Shown: piece by piece, positions 9,037 through 17,609 of the stretch | Layout: each line of letters starts with the position of its first letter | Position numbering within the stretch: position 1 is the first letter of the stretch | Assembly (NCBI GenBank): GCA_965365275.1 | Contig: CBDUBA010000058.1 | Coordinates: forward strand, 1 to 26,305 | Direction of reading: 5' to 3' | Source: JAGTVG01 sp965365275 | GTDB lineage: Bacteria > Bacteroidota > Bacteroidia > Cytophagales > Cyclobacteriaceae | Length of the DNA: 26,305 nucleotides | The notes under the pieces: generated by a model | What the model was told of the DNA's origin: nothing | Seen by the model: the letters and a program-made list of their open reading frames with translations, nothing else | Databases searched by the model: none | Made by a program: the position numbers and the translations under genes

Positions 9037-10087
9037 TGTTTTTTAGTGGTATGATTACTGTGAAATCCTCTGGTGTTTGATGAATTTCAATTTCCCTGCC
9101 GGTAATAAGTTTGTTTCTCTCGGATAGGTTGTTTAATCCCAGCTTGGAGGATTCACTAATTTTAGTTTTTGGCTTAATATTATTTGAAACAGTAATGGTC
9201 CTCTCAGATTCGTTCAGATTTAACTCAATCTTTAAAGGATCCTCCCTGGTGGCAGCATTATGTTTAAAAGCATTTTCTACCAATAATTGCAGGGAAATGG
9301 GTAATATCTCATAATTTTCCGGATCTTTGATATTTACTTTCAAATCAATTTTTCCATCATCACGGACTTTCTGCAGATAAAAATAATCGATGACAAAATC
9401 CAGCTCTTTTTTTAGATTGATATGATCCAGGTCTTTATTTTCAAGAATATATCTATAAATAACAGATAGTTTTTGAATGTATATTTCTGACAATTTAACG
9501 TCCTTTGAAACCAGGGAAGAAAGGGTATTCAGACTGTTAAACAAAAAATGAGGATTAACCTGGTTTTTTAATGTTTCATATTGAAAGATCAGCTTTTCCT
9601 CCTTGAGTTTTTGCATATCGTTTAAGGCTTCCACCCACTGAACGTAAAAAAAGACCAGTGATCCGATCATGTAACCAGTACCTGCGCCTATTAAGAATCC
9701 TTTATATTCAGACCTTAAAAATTCCGGTAGCACGTCCAGCGGATTTATTCCATGAATTATGAAATTAGCGGATACAACAAGCACAAAAATTAACACAGAA
9801 ATAAGAAAAGCTACCATAAAAAATATGATCAATCTCAGAACGGCCTTTTTTGTGTATTCCTTAGGGGTTGTGTAGGTGATGTTAGAAAAGAAATTTCTCC
9901 CAAGCCATATGAATAGTTCAAATTGTATGAATAGGAGTACGAACATAACAAGGGTACCATTCTCCCAAAGCGGTTCTCTCGTTATGGTTTTCCAGATAAT
10001 AACAACTATGATACTGGCAAGCATAATTTTTAAGTGATAGGCCCACTTTCTCGGTAAATACAGGTCAATATATCCTCTCGTTTCCAT
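9011..10087 (-). CDS. LytS-type sensor histidine kinase
   Basis: This 358-residue membrane kinase has about four hydrophobic segments (roughly 19-36, 43-62, 84-110 and 130-150) with no large periplasmic sensor domain. The signal is therefore probably sensed within or near the membrane. Next is the His_kinase (PF06580) region, LKNQVNPHFLFNSLNTL, with H180 as the phosphorylated histidine. The ATP-binding part has an N-box at LLVENAFKHN (268-277) and a shortened glycine box at KLGLNNLSER (315-324). This architecture pairs with LytTR regulators, and the overlapping downstream gene is exactly that. A 294-base non-coding stretch lies upstream, so the pair probably has its own promoter there. Confidence 0.92.
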   Translation of the reverse strand: METRGYIDLYLPRKWAYHLKIMLASIIVVIIWKTITREPLWENGTLVMFVLLFIQFELFIWLGRNFFSNITYTTPKEYTKKAVLRLIIFFMVAFLISVLIFVLVVSANFIIHGINPLDVLPEFLRSEYKGFLIGAGTGYMIGSLVFFYVQWVEALNDMQKLKEEKLIFQYETLKNQVNPHFLFNSLNTLSSLVSKDVKLSEIYIQKLSVIYRYILENKDLDHINLKKELDFVIDYFYLQKVRDDGKIDLKVNIKDPENYEILPISLQLLVENAFKHNAATREDPLKIELNLNESERTITVSNNIKPKTKISESSKLGLNNLSERNKLITGREIEIHQTPEDFTVIIPLKNIEHEGTYN

Positions 10088-10381
10088 AATCTAAATTTGT
10101 GAATTTCCTTATTCAATTACCATTCAATCAGCTCCTTTTAGGTTGTGAATCATAAAAATCAGCCGGTTACAGCTTATCCTTCATGATATTGTTTATTTAG
10201 AAACTAATATCGGAGATTACTTTCACTTGTGGAAATATATTATGCGGAATAGGATTATTAGCGTCCTGAACCGTTAAATTGGATCTTTAACCGGAAATTT
10301 TCCACCAGTAACTCTTTGAAACCTATGAGGGATCATATAAAGAACCCTTGATAGATAACCTTTAAATTGTGGCCTCATTAA
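10088..10381. other. 294-base intergenic region upstream of the sensor kinase
   Basis: This stretch separates rarA (ends at 10382 on the minus strand) from the kinase gene and is interrupted by stops in all frames. I find no tRNA-like T-arm, no convincing rho-independent terminator, and no exact TAnnTTTG element on the minus strand near the kinase start. It probably holds the kinase promoter and the rarA transcript end, but I cannot place either. Confidence 0.5.
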
Positions 10382-11653
10382 TCAATAATCGTATTTATCC
10401 CCCCAGAGTGCCCTGAGTCGTTTCCGGAGTTCTTCTTCCCTTGGATTATTACCGGGATCGTAAAACTTTAATCCACTTATTTCATCTGGTAAGTATTCCT
10501 GATTGGAAAAATTCTGTTCAAATTGATGAGAATATTCATACCCCTTACCATAACCCTGTTCCTTCATGAATTTTGTAGGAGCATTGCGGATATGCAATGG
10601 GACTGATAAATCCCCCTTTTCCTGTACAATTTGCTGGGCATCTTTAATGGCAACATATGCGGAATTGCTTTTGGGTGATGAGGCCAGATAGGTCGCACAT
10701 TGCGATAGTATAATCCTTGCCTCCGGGTAACCGATTATGTTTACAGCTTGAAAACAGTTTGTTGCGATCACCAGTGCTGTAGGATTGGCATTCCCTATAT
10801 CTTCAGAAGCCAGGATCACCATTCTTCTGGCTATGAACTTGACATCCTCTCCTCCTTCCACCATTCTGGCCAGCCAGTATACGGCAGCATTCGGATCACT
10901 CCCCCGTATTGATTTGATAAAGGCTGAAATGATATCGTAATGTTGTTCTCCTGTTTTATCGTACAGGGCAACTTTCTGCTGCGCAAGATCCATGACCAGT
11001 TTATCTGATATGGTCAGTTTTTCTCCTTTGAACGAATCTGCGACAAGTTCAAAAACATTTAATAGGCGCCTCGCATCACCTCCCGATAGTTTGAGCAAGG
11101 CCTCTCTTTCTTTAATGATAACCTTTCGCTTTTTATATTCCGGGTCATTTTTGATCGCTTTATCCAGGATGGACATCAGATCATCCTCAGTAAGTGGTTT
11201 CAATATATATACCTGGCATCGTGAAAGTAATGCAGAATTAACCTCAAACGAGGGATTCTCCGTAGTGGCCCCTATAAGAGTTATTATACCTTTTTCAACA
11301 GCTCCGAGGAGGGCATCCTGTTGTGCTTTATTGAAACGGTGGATCTCGTCAATAAACAATATTACTTTCGACCGGGATCTGGCCTGGTTGATTATTTCCC
11401 TGACATCCTTTACGCCAGCACTTACTGCGCTTATTGTTTTGAAGGGCCTTTTTACCTGGTTGGCGATGATATTGGCTATGGTGGTCTTACCCACTCCCGG
11501 AGGACCCCACAAAATCATGGAGGGCACATTCCCGGCGGCAATGGCATTGCGTAATACACCATCTTTCCCGGTCAGGTGTTCCTGACCCAGCAAATCATCC
11601 AGGGTCGCTGGCCGTACCCTTTCCGCCAGTGGGAATGTATTTTCGAGGATCAT
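10382..11653 (-). CDS. rarA: Replication-associated recombination protein A (AAA+ ATPase)
   Basis: This 423-residue clamp-loader-like AAA+ ATPase of the RarA/MgsA/WRNIP1 family acts at stalled replication forks. It shows LGQEHLTG (22-29), Walker A GPPGVGKTT (50-58) and Walker B ILFIDEIHRF (98-107). Sensor 1 is GATTENPSFE (128-137), and the SRC arginine finger is at R145. The C-terminal half carries the family's tetramerisation region, with recognisable stretches IKSIRGSDPNAAVYWLARM and the SSPKSNSAYVAI segment. Length is normal. The 89 bases upstream contain CGAAATTA at 11675-11682, which read on the minus strand is TAATTTCG, one mismatch from TAnnTTTG, about 21 bases before the start. It is probably transcribed alone or with the PQQ dehydrogenase operon upstream. 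Confidence 0.95.
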   Translation of the reverse strand: MILENTFPLAERVRPATLDDLLGQEHLTGKDGVLRNAIAAGNVPSMILWGPPGVGKTTIANIIANQVKRPFKTISAVSAGVKDVREIINQARSRSKVILFIDEIHRFNKAQQDALLGAVEKGIITLIGATTENPSFEVNSALLSRCQVYILKPLTEDDLMSILDKAIKNDPEYKKRKVIIKEREALLKLSGGDARRLLNVFELVADSFKGEKLTISDKLVMDLAQQKVALYDKTGEQHYDIISAFIKSIRGSDPNAAVYWLARMVEGGEDVKFIARRMVILASEDIGNANPTALVIATNCFQAVNIIGYPEARIILSQCATYLASSPKSNSAYVAIKDAQQIVQEKGDLSVPLHIRNAPTKFMKEQGYGKGYEYSHQFEQNFSNQEYLPDEISGLKFYDPGNNPREEELRKRLRALWGDKYDY

Positions 11654-11742
11654 AATACTATTTAAGGAATAATACGAAATTAGCCAAATTCTTACTTTCT
11701 ATTATTGATTAGTATTTAAATCCTAATTGTGAATTCAGTGAA

Positions 11743-13878
11743 TTACGGTAATGAAAAAGCTACGTATACATCGCCACTGGGCGTTCCCATTTTACCTCCA
11801 CCGCAGGCTATCACAACATACTGCTTACCATTAACTGCATAAACAGCCGGGGTGGCATACCCGCCATATGGCAATTTGGTCTCCCATACGACCTCGCCGG
11901 TATATTTATTAAAAACACGGAATTTTTCATCTTTTGTAGCCCCGATAAAGATCAACCCACCTTCGGTAACCACCGGCCCGCCATAATTTTCTGTCCCTGT
12001 GGGAGGTATCCCTTGTTCCGTTAAATAATCAAGTTCGCCAAGTGGTACCTGCCATACATGTTTGCCGCTGTTAAGGTCAATAGCCGTAAGGTTTCCCCAG
12101 GGAGGCTTGATCACTGGATTACCATTTTCATCCACCCAGCGGTTATATCCCGTATGGCTATACGGTATCTCCTGTAATTCTTCACTTATAGCTTCCAGGC
12201 TTGATACATCCATAGTATTTGCATCTGGATTTAGCACATAAGTAACCAGTTCTTCTTTCTGGGCATCTGATAAATGATCAAAGGCCGGCATAACGCCTCG
12301 ACCCACGGATATATAATCCTTGAGTCCCTGCCGGGTATAATTCTTCCGCCGTTCAACAATGGAAGGATAGGTAACACCATCTCCTTTCATATCGGGTTTA
12401 TGGCAGACGGCACAATGCAGGTCATATACCAGTTTCCCGGCAGATGCAAGCATACCTTCCTGCTGAGGGGCCAGGTCAACCATGGTATGGATCCAGGGCA
12501 TTTCGTTTGAATTGACATACATTATTTGTGTTTCGAGGTCTACCGCTGCTCCTCCCCATTCTCCCCCACCATCAAATCCTGGAAAGATAAGTGTCCCTTC
12601 TATACTAGGCGGAGTGAACATATGATCATGATTTATCCGGTCAAATGTCTCAACAGCCTGGCGTTTAACCTCCGGGTTGAAATCAGAAAAGTCATCCTTA
12701 GTGATCTCTTGTCTGGCAAAAGGGGCCGGTATTTTTGGTACCGGTTGTGTGGGCCAGGTAGCTTCCCCTCTAAGGTCAGTGCCAGGCACCGGGACTTCTT
12801 CAATGGGAAACAGTGGTTCACCTGTTATCCTGTTGAACATAAAAACATACCCCGATTTGGTTATTTGCGCCAGGGCCAGGGTTTCTTTACCATTGTGATC
12901 AACGGTTACCAGGTTTGGTGGAGATGGAATATCCCTATCCCACAGATCGTGATGAACGGTCTGGAAATGCCATATCCGTTCCCCGGTGTCAGCATTTAAT
13001 GCAAGTATGCAATTGGCAAAAAGATTAGCACCTTTCCTATTACCCCCATAAAAATCGAAAGATGCGGAACCGGTGGGCACGTATACCATTCTGTTTTCTT
13101 CATCAACCGCCATGCCAGACCAGTTGTTGGCCCCACCTATCCTCTCATGGGCATCTTCCGGCCAGGTCCAATAACCGTATTCGTCAGGTTTTGGTATGGT
13201 ATGAAATATCCACTCCTGGTCCCCTGTAAAAACGTTATAGGCCCTGATATAACCAGGTGCTGCAACACGATCTTCCGAGACCCTGCAGCCGACAATGATC
13301 TTATCTTTATAGATAGCACCCGGGGTAGTACCTGTAACATAATGTTTCATGGCTTCCGGGCCAAGTCCTACTTTTATATTTACAATTCCATCATCACCAA
13401 AAGATTGGATCAGAGTGCCTTTATCCGGATCCAGACAATACAGAAAATTCCCTGCTATATAGAACAGCCTCTTTTCATTCCCGTCTTCCCAATAAGTCAA
13501 TCCCCGGTTAACGCCCATACTATAAATAAATCTTTCATCGATGGGAGGTACAAAAGTCCATAATTCCTCACCCGTTCCCCCATCTAGTGCAAAACACTTC
13601 AGAATTGGAGAGGTACCATAAAGCACCCCATCGATAATCAGTGGATTACATTGTATCTGCGTATTCCGGCTGGTATCCGCATCCTCCGTCCTGTACGTCC
13701 AGGCCAGTTCCAACTGGTGTGCATTATCAAGATTGATCTGTTGTAATGTTGAATACTGGTTTCTACCAGGTCCTCCCTGATAATATCTCCAATCATGATT
13801 CCCATTCAACTCCTCCTGAGCATGTTGCATACAACTGCTGGCAACAAAAACTAAAATCAGATACTTGAACTTGTACAT
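11743..13878 (-). CDS. PQQ-dependent dehydrogenase lipoprotein with inserted cytochrome c domain
   Basis: This 711-residue protein starts with a lipoprotein signal (hydrophobic stretch, then VASSC, with C16 as lipidation site), so it is probably anchored in the periplasm or outer membrane. The body is an eight-bladed PQQ propeller with repeated A-x-D-x-x-T/S-G-x-x-x-W blade motifs. HHDLWDRDIPSPP (309-321) is typical of membrane glucose-dehydrogenase-type quinoproteins. A cytochrome c domain (about 480-552) interrupts the propeller. Its heme site is CAVCH (489-493) and the likely axial methionine is M530 in GVMPAF. The final blades follow (596-711). It would oxidise a sugar or alcohol and pass electrons through its own heme to the respiratory chain; the substrate is uncertain. 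It has no adjacent-cysteine disulfide as in methanol dehydrogenase. It follows the symporter gene by 8 bases. No PQQ synthesis genes are in the window. Confidence 0.9.
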   Translation of the reverse strand: MYKFKYLILVFVASSCMQHAQEELNGNHDWRYYQGGPGRNQYSTLQQINLDNAHQLELAWTYRTEDADTSRNTQIQCNPLIIDGVLYGTSPILKCFALDGGTGEELWTFVPPIDERFIYSMGVNRGLTYWEDGNEKRLFYIAGNFLYCLDPDKGTLIQSFGDDGIVNIKVGLGPEAMKHYVTGTTPGAIYKDKIIVGCRVSEDRVAAPGYIRAYNVFTGDQEWIFHTIPKPDEYGYWTWPEDAHERIGGANNWSGMAVDEENRMVYVPTGSASFDFYGGNRKGANLFANCILALNADTGERIWHFQTVHHDLWDRDIPSPPNLVTVDHNGKETLALAQITKSGYVFMFNRITGEPLFPIEEVPVPGTDLRGEATWPTQPVPKIPAPFARQEITKDDFSDFNPEVKRQAVETFDRINHDHMFTPPSIEGTLIFPGFDGGGEWGGAAVDLETQIMYVNSNEMPWIHTMVDLAPQQEGMLASAGKLVYDLHCAVCHKPDMKGDGVTYPSIVERRKNYTRQGLKDYISVGRGVMPAFDHLSDAQKEELVTYVLNPDANTMDVSSLEAISEELQEIPYSHTGYNRWVDENGNPVIKPPWGNLTAIDLNSGKHVWQVPLGELDYLTEQGIPPTGTENYGGPVVTEGGLIFIGATKDEKFRVFNKYTGEVVWETKLPYGGYATPAVYAVNGKQYVVIACGGGKMGTPSGDVYVAFSLP

Positions 13879-13886
13879 ATATGCGG

Positions 13887-15599
13887 CTAATTGTTATCTC
13901 TATTTTCCGATTTAAAATCTTTCCAGTACTTATTGATTGTATCCTTCATTTCCCGGTGCAATAGAAGAATACCAAAGAGGTTAGGTATCGTCATCAGGGC
14001 TATCGTGATCCCTGAAAAGGTCCAGATGATGGTGGTGTCGGTAAAGGAGGCTACAAAAAATCCAATGACATACAGGATGTGATAGTATATTACATACCTG
14101 GAACCGAACAGAAAGGTAACAGCCCTGTCACCGTAATAAGACCAGGAAATGGCCGTGGAAAAAGCAAATAATAAAATTCCAATAGATACGATATACCTGC
14201 CATAAGTACCAAGAAAACTGTTCGCAAAAGCCTCCGTTGTCAATGGTGCACTGTGGATAAGGGAGGCACCCTCAAGCGATATGACACCCAGTTGATCATC
14301 AATATTCCCACTAGCAACCTGGACTTCCCCAGTAAAAGGCTCCCTACCCTTCATCACCATAATATCTTCTGCAAAGGATCTGGCATGGATAATCGTCAAT
14401 TCATTCATTATATGTCCATCGATGACCTCTAGCTCACCGGTAAATAATTCACAGGATTCCTGCCCGGAAATATGTTTAAAGATCTTTTCCTTATCGGAAT
14501 CGTCCTTTTCATCATAAAGATCCGCCATCACCTGTAAATCCGATACCTGAAATAGATTGTCATATTTTTGTGTCCATGCACCCGATGAAAGAATGACCAG
14601 GCCGGTAATGGTACAAATTATTATGGTATCAATAAAGGGTTCCAGAATAGCAACCATCCCTTCAGATACGGGCTCATGAGCTTTTGCTGATGCATGGGCA
14701 ATGGGTGCAGAACCCTGGCCAGCCTCATTTGAAAACAATCCCCGGTTTACACCCCTGTTGAAGGCATAGGCGAAATTGGCCCCCAGAAATCCCCCGACGG
14801 CCGCTGTCCCGGTGAACAGATCTTCAAAAATTGAAAGGAAGGAAGGAACAATGTTTTCATAATTGTATAATATCACAAGAATAGCACCAAGGAAATACAA
14901 TATGGCCATAGTTGGTACCAGCCGGGAAGTTACCTGTGCAATTCTTTTTATTCCCCCGATAATTACCAGTCCCAATAAAACAGCCAGCACCAGTCCGGTA
15001 ATCCAATGTTTGATTGAAAAGGTTGTAAAAATCGATCCGGCAATACTATTGATCTGAGGCAAGCTTCCGGTTCCAAAGGATGAAAGGATGGTTGAAAGTG
15101 CAAATATTATGGCCATGATCTGGGCAAACTTCCCCAGTTTTATCCTATTAAATAAACGATATTGGGTCAGTCGCCTGCTCATATAGTACATCGGCCCTCC
15201 CGCCATCGTACCGTCAGCGGTCTTAACCCGGTACTTATGGGATAAAGTTACCTCGACAAACTTGGTAGTCATACCGAACATAGCAGTAACCAGCATCCAG
15301 AATAATGCTGCAGGTCCACCGAGGAAAATGGCATAGGCTACACCGGCAATATTACCAGTTCCTACTGTCCCTGATAAAGCCGTAGAAAGTGCCTGAAAAT
15401 GTGTAGTATCCCCCTCATCTCCCTTTTTGTCATATTTACCCCTTACGATCCTTAAGGCATGTTTAAAGAATCGAATTTGCGGGAAGCGAAGGTATATCGT
15501 AAAGAAGAGACCTGTACCAATTAAAAAAAAGGCAAACCACTGTGCTCCACCAATATGATTATCAATATTTGTAAGAAAGTTATTAATTTCCTGCATCAC
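13887..15599 (-). CDS. AGCS-family sodium:amino acid symporter with extra repeat-bearing domain
   Basis: This 570-residue inner-membrane protein of the alanine/glycine:cation symporter family shows LRFPQIR (37-43), ALSGTVGTGNIAGVA (74-88) and GGPMYYM (134-140). It also has FNRGVNRGLFSNEAGQGSAPIAHA near 280-303, which is the family signature. About ten hydrophobic segments are visible. Typical relatives are 450-480 residues long. The excess is an insert at about 344-450, between two late membrane helices, that is hydrophilic and contains two related units: LFTGELEVIDGHI (385-397) and PFTGEVQVASGNI (421-433). After it the normal sequence resumes (GRYIVSIGILLFAFSTAISWSYYGDRA). It probably imports alanine or a similar small amino acid with sodium. 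It is first in a two-gene operon with the PQQ dehydrogenase. Confidence 0.9.
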   Translation of the reverse strand: MMQEINNFLTNIDNHIGGAQWFAFFLIGTGLFFTIYLRFPQIRFFKHALRIVRGKYDKKGDEGDTTHFQALSTALSGTVGTGNIAGVAYAIFLGGPAALFWMLVTAMFGMTTKFVEVTLSHKYRVKTADGTMAGGPMYYMSRRLTQYRLFNRIKLGKFAQIMAIIFALSTILSSFGTGSLPQINSIAGSIFTTFSIKHWITGLVLAVLLGLVIIGGIKRIAQVTSRLVPTMAILYFLGAILVILYNYENIVPSFLSIFEDLFTGTAAVGGFLGANFAYAFNRGVNRGLFSNEAGQGSAPIAHASAKAHEPVSEGMVAILEPFIDTIIICTITGLVILSSGAWTQKYDNLFQVSDLQVMADLYDEKDDSDKEKIFKHISGQESCELFTGELEVIDGHIMNELTIIHARSFAEDIMVMKGREPFTGEVQVASGNIDDQLGVISLEGASLIHSAPLTTEAFANSFLGTYGRYIVSIGILLFAFSTAISWSYYGDRAVTFLFGSRYVIYYHILYVIGFFVASFTDTTIIWTFSGITIALMTIPNLFGILLLHREMKDTINKYWKDFKSENRDNN

Positions 15600-15630
15600 A
15601 GACTGGATAGAATGATTGTTTAAATTTTGA

Positions 15631-15638
15631 CAAATCTA
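15631..15638 (-). promoter_or_regulatory. Candidate Bacteroidota -7 element for the symporter operon
   Basis: Read on the minus strand this is TAGATTTG, an exact match to TAnnTTTG. It lies 32 bases before the symporter start and has TTCG (a partial -33 TTTG) 18 bases upstream. The spacing suits a short leader. Such short motifs occur by chance in AT-rich DNA. Confidence 0.45.
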
Positions 15639-15722
15639 TAAAAATAAATCAAACCCCGAATTTTTTTACACATTTCATCCATAGTTTTTTCTTCTAAAAT
15701 CTTCTGAATACCTATTATTATT

Positions 15723-15730
15723 TACATTTG
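15723..15730 (+). promoter_or_regulatory. Candidate Bacteroidota -7 element for gcvT
   Basis: TACATTTG matches TAnnTTTG exactly and stands 24 bases before the chosen gcvT ATG at 15755. No good TTTG is found at -33. An in-frame TTG at 15728 overlaps this element, which argues against that codon being the gene start. Confidence 0.45.
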
Positions 15731-15754
15731 TTTATCAACATAAACAGATCACAA

Positions 15755-16846
15755 ATGGAGCTAAAAAAACTTGCAATCAATGATATTCATGTAAATTCCG
15801 GGGCTAAAATGATGCCTTTTGCTGGTTATATGATGCCGGTAAGATATTCCTCGGATATAGAAGAACATAAAACGGTTAGAGAGGGTGTTGGAATATTTGA
15901 TGTATCCCATATGGGTGAATTTATGGTGGAAGGCCCGGGAGCCATTGACCTCATACAATATGTTATCAGCAATGATGCTTCAAAACTGGTTAACGGCCAG
16001 GTGCAGTATGCTTATATGCCGAATGATAGCCACGGGATTGTCGACGATCTCCTGGTGTATAAGTTCAATGATGAAAAATTCATGCTTGTAGTTAATGCCT
16101 CAAATATAGACAAGGACTGGAATTGGATCAACAAACACAATACATTCGGTGCCATTACAAAAAACATATCGGAAGATATATCACTTTTTGCTGTTCAGGG
16201 GCCCAAAGCAGAAGCAGTTATTCAGAAAATAACAGATGTTGATCTTTCCGGAATGAAATACTATACATTCAAAAAAGGAAATATCGGAAATATCACGGAT
16301 GGGGCTATTATTTCTGCCACGGGATATACCGGTGCCGGTGGATTCGAGATTTATATGTACAATGAATATGCAGCAGAGATCTGGAAGTCAATTATGGATG
16401 CCGGTGCTGATGCCGGAATTAAGCCTGTTGGATTAGGTGCCCGGGATACCTTAAGATTGGAAATGGGTTACTGCCTGTATGGAAATGATATTGATGAGAC
16501 AACCTCTCCAATTGAAGCGGGACTGGGATGGATAACAAAGTTCACCAAACATTTTATCAATGATCAGAATATATTGAAACAAAAAGAAGCGGGTGTATCC
16601 CAGAAGCTTGTTGGTCTGGAGATGATTGACAGAGGGATTCCAAGGCAGGGATACGACATATACAATGCGGATGATGAAATAATTGGCCGGGTCACTTCAG
16701 GTACTATGTCTCCATCAATGGGTATTGGTATTGGTATGGGATATATAAAAGTTAACCATAATGATCCGGGAACAGAAGTTTTCATCGGGATCCGCAACAG
16801 GAAACTGAAAGCCAGGGTTGTCAAATTCCCAATTTTCAAAAAATAA
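15755..16846 (+). CDS. gcvT: Aminomethyltransferase (glycine cleavage T protein)
   Basis: This 363-residue cytoplasmic protein transfers the methylene group of the aminomethyl-lipoyl H protein to tetrahydrofolate and releases ammonia. Visible features are MMPFAGYMMPVRYSS (19-33), GIFDVSHMGEF (46-56) and GIVDDLLVYK (94-103). The aspartate in this last segment corresponds to the catalytic aspartate of E. coli GcvT. ATGYTGAGGFEIY is in the central domain, and the C-terminal barrel ends in VTSGTMSPSMGIGIGMGYI. I chose the ATG at 15755, which gives the usual family length. The frame is open nine codons further to a TTG, but that would sit on the likely promoter element. The H and P protein genes are not in the window. 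A ComB-like phosphatase gene follows after 43 bases. Confidence 0.95.
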   Translation: MELKKLAINDIHVNSGAKMMPFAGYMMPVRYSSDIEEHKTVREGVGIFDVSHMGEFMVEGPGAIDLIQYVISNDASKLVNGQVQYAYMPNDSHGIVDDLLVYKFNDEKFMLVVNASNIDKDWNWINKHNTFGAITKNISEDISLFAVQGPKAEAVIQKITDVDLSGMKYYTFKKGNIGNITDGAIISATGYTGAGGFEIYMYNEYAAEIWKSIMDAGADAGIKPVGLGARDTLRLEMGYCLYGNDIDETTSPIEAGLGWITKFTKHFINDQNILKQKEAGVSQKLVGLEMIDRGIPRQGYDIYNADDEIIGRVTSGTMSPSMGIGIGMGYIKVNHNDPGTEVFIGIRNRKLKARVVKFPIFKK

Positions 16847-16889
16847 ATTTCGCGAGTAATATACTGATAAAACCGAATTCATTCATAAA

Positions 16890-17609
16890 ATGCCTTCAAT
16901 AGCCGTTTGTCTTTCACCGGAATTAGCTAAACTCCAGGATTTCCGGGGCAAGATAGCGGTAGTGGTGGATGTATTGCGTGCGACTACCACCATAGTAACA
17001 GCCCTTCATCATGGTGTAAAAAGTATTCTCCCGGTAAAATCAGTAGAAGAGTGCAGGCACTTCCAGCAGAAAGGATATATTGGGGCAGCAGAAAGAGGGG
17101 GTAAAGTTGTTAACGGATTCAAGCTGGGCAACTCTCCCTTTGATTATATGACGCCGGATTTAGCTGGACAAAAGCTTGTATTTACCACAACAAATGGCAC
17201 AAAAACAATTCATGCTATTCAGGGTGCTGATAAAATCATTTTCGGAGCATTTGTTAATTTAAAGGCTGTGGCAGATATCCTGATTAAGTTGGATAAAAAT
17301 GTAGTCATTGTATGTGCCGGATGGGAAGATGAGGTAAACCTTGAAGACACACTCTTTGCAGGGGCTCTTATGGATAGCTTGGCGCCACCATTTATACCTA
17401 CAGGTGACCCGGCCATATTGGCGGATAAATTATTTCTTCAGTCGGAAGGAAAATTATCCTCTTTTTTAGAGGAATCGTCGCATATTCGCAGACTTAGAAA
17501 CCTGAACCTGCAAGAGGATATCAATTTTTGTCTTGCGCTTGATAAGTTTAAATGTATACCGGAAATGGTGAATGGTGAAATTAGATTAAAAATAAACAGA
17601 AAAAGATAG
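16890..17609 (+). CDS. comB: 2-phosphosulfolactate phosphatase family protein (ComB)
   Basis: This 239-residue cytoplasmic protein matches ComB, a magnesium-dependent phosphatase that converts 2-phospho-3-sulfolactate to 3-sulfolactate in coenzyme M synthesis of methanogens. Conserved segments are VDVLRATTTI (26-35), GAAERGG (65-71), GNSPFDY (80-86), FTTTNGTKTI (98-107) and CAGWEDEVNLEDTLFAG (142-158). Length is normal. Bacteria of this group do not make coenzyme M, so the true substrate is uncertain. Sulfolactate, or another 2-phospho acid, is possible. The stop codon directly abuts the ATG of the PfkB kinase gene, indicating translational coupling and perhaps a linked function. gcvT is 43 bases upstream. 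Confidence 0.88.
   Translation: MPSIAVCLSPELAKLQDFRGKIAVVVDVLRATTTIVTALHHGVKSILPVKSVEECRHFQQKGYIGAAERGGKVVNGFKLGNSPFDYMTPDLAGQKLVFTTTNGTKTIHAIQGADKIIFGAFVNLKAVADILIKLDKNVVIVCAGWEDEVNLEDTLFAGALMDSLAPPFIPTGDPAILADKLFLQSEGKLSSFLEESSHIRRLRNLNLQEDINFCLALDKFKCIPEMVNGEIRLKINRKR

Noticed and set aside
10992..11585. Plus-strand open frame of 197 codons opposite rarA
   Set aside because: It lies wholly within a certain rarA gene with clear Walker motifs; the frame is a shadow of codon bias.
12526..12999. Plus-strand open frame of 157 codons opposite the PQQ dehydrogenase gene
   Set aside because: Entirely inside a well-supported propeller-domain gene and without recognisable domains.
15728..15754. 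TTG start for gcvT nine codons upstream
   Set aside because: It overlaps the likely -7 promoter element and would lengthen the protein beyond the family norm; the ATG at 15755 fits better.
16718..16741. Short GGTATT-type tandem repeat
   Set aside because: It encodes the normal GIGIGMGY turn of GcvT, so it is protein sequence rather than a separate repeat element.
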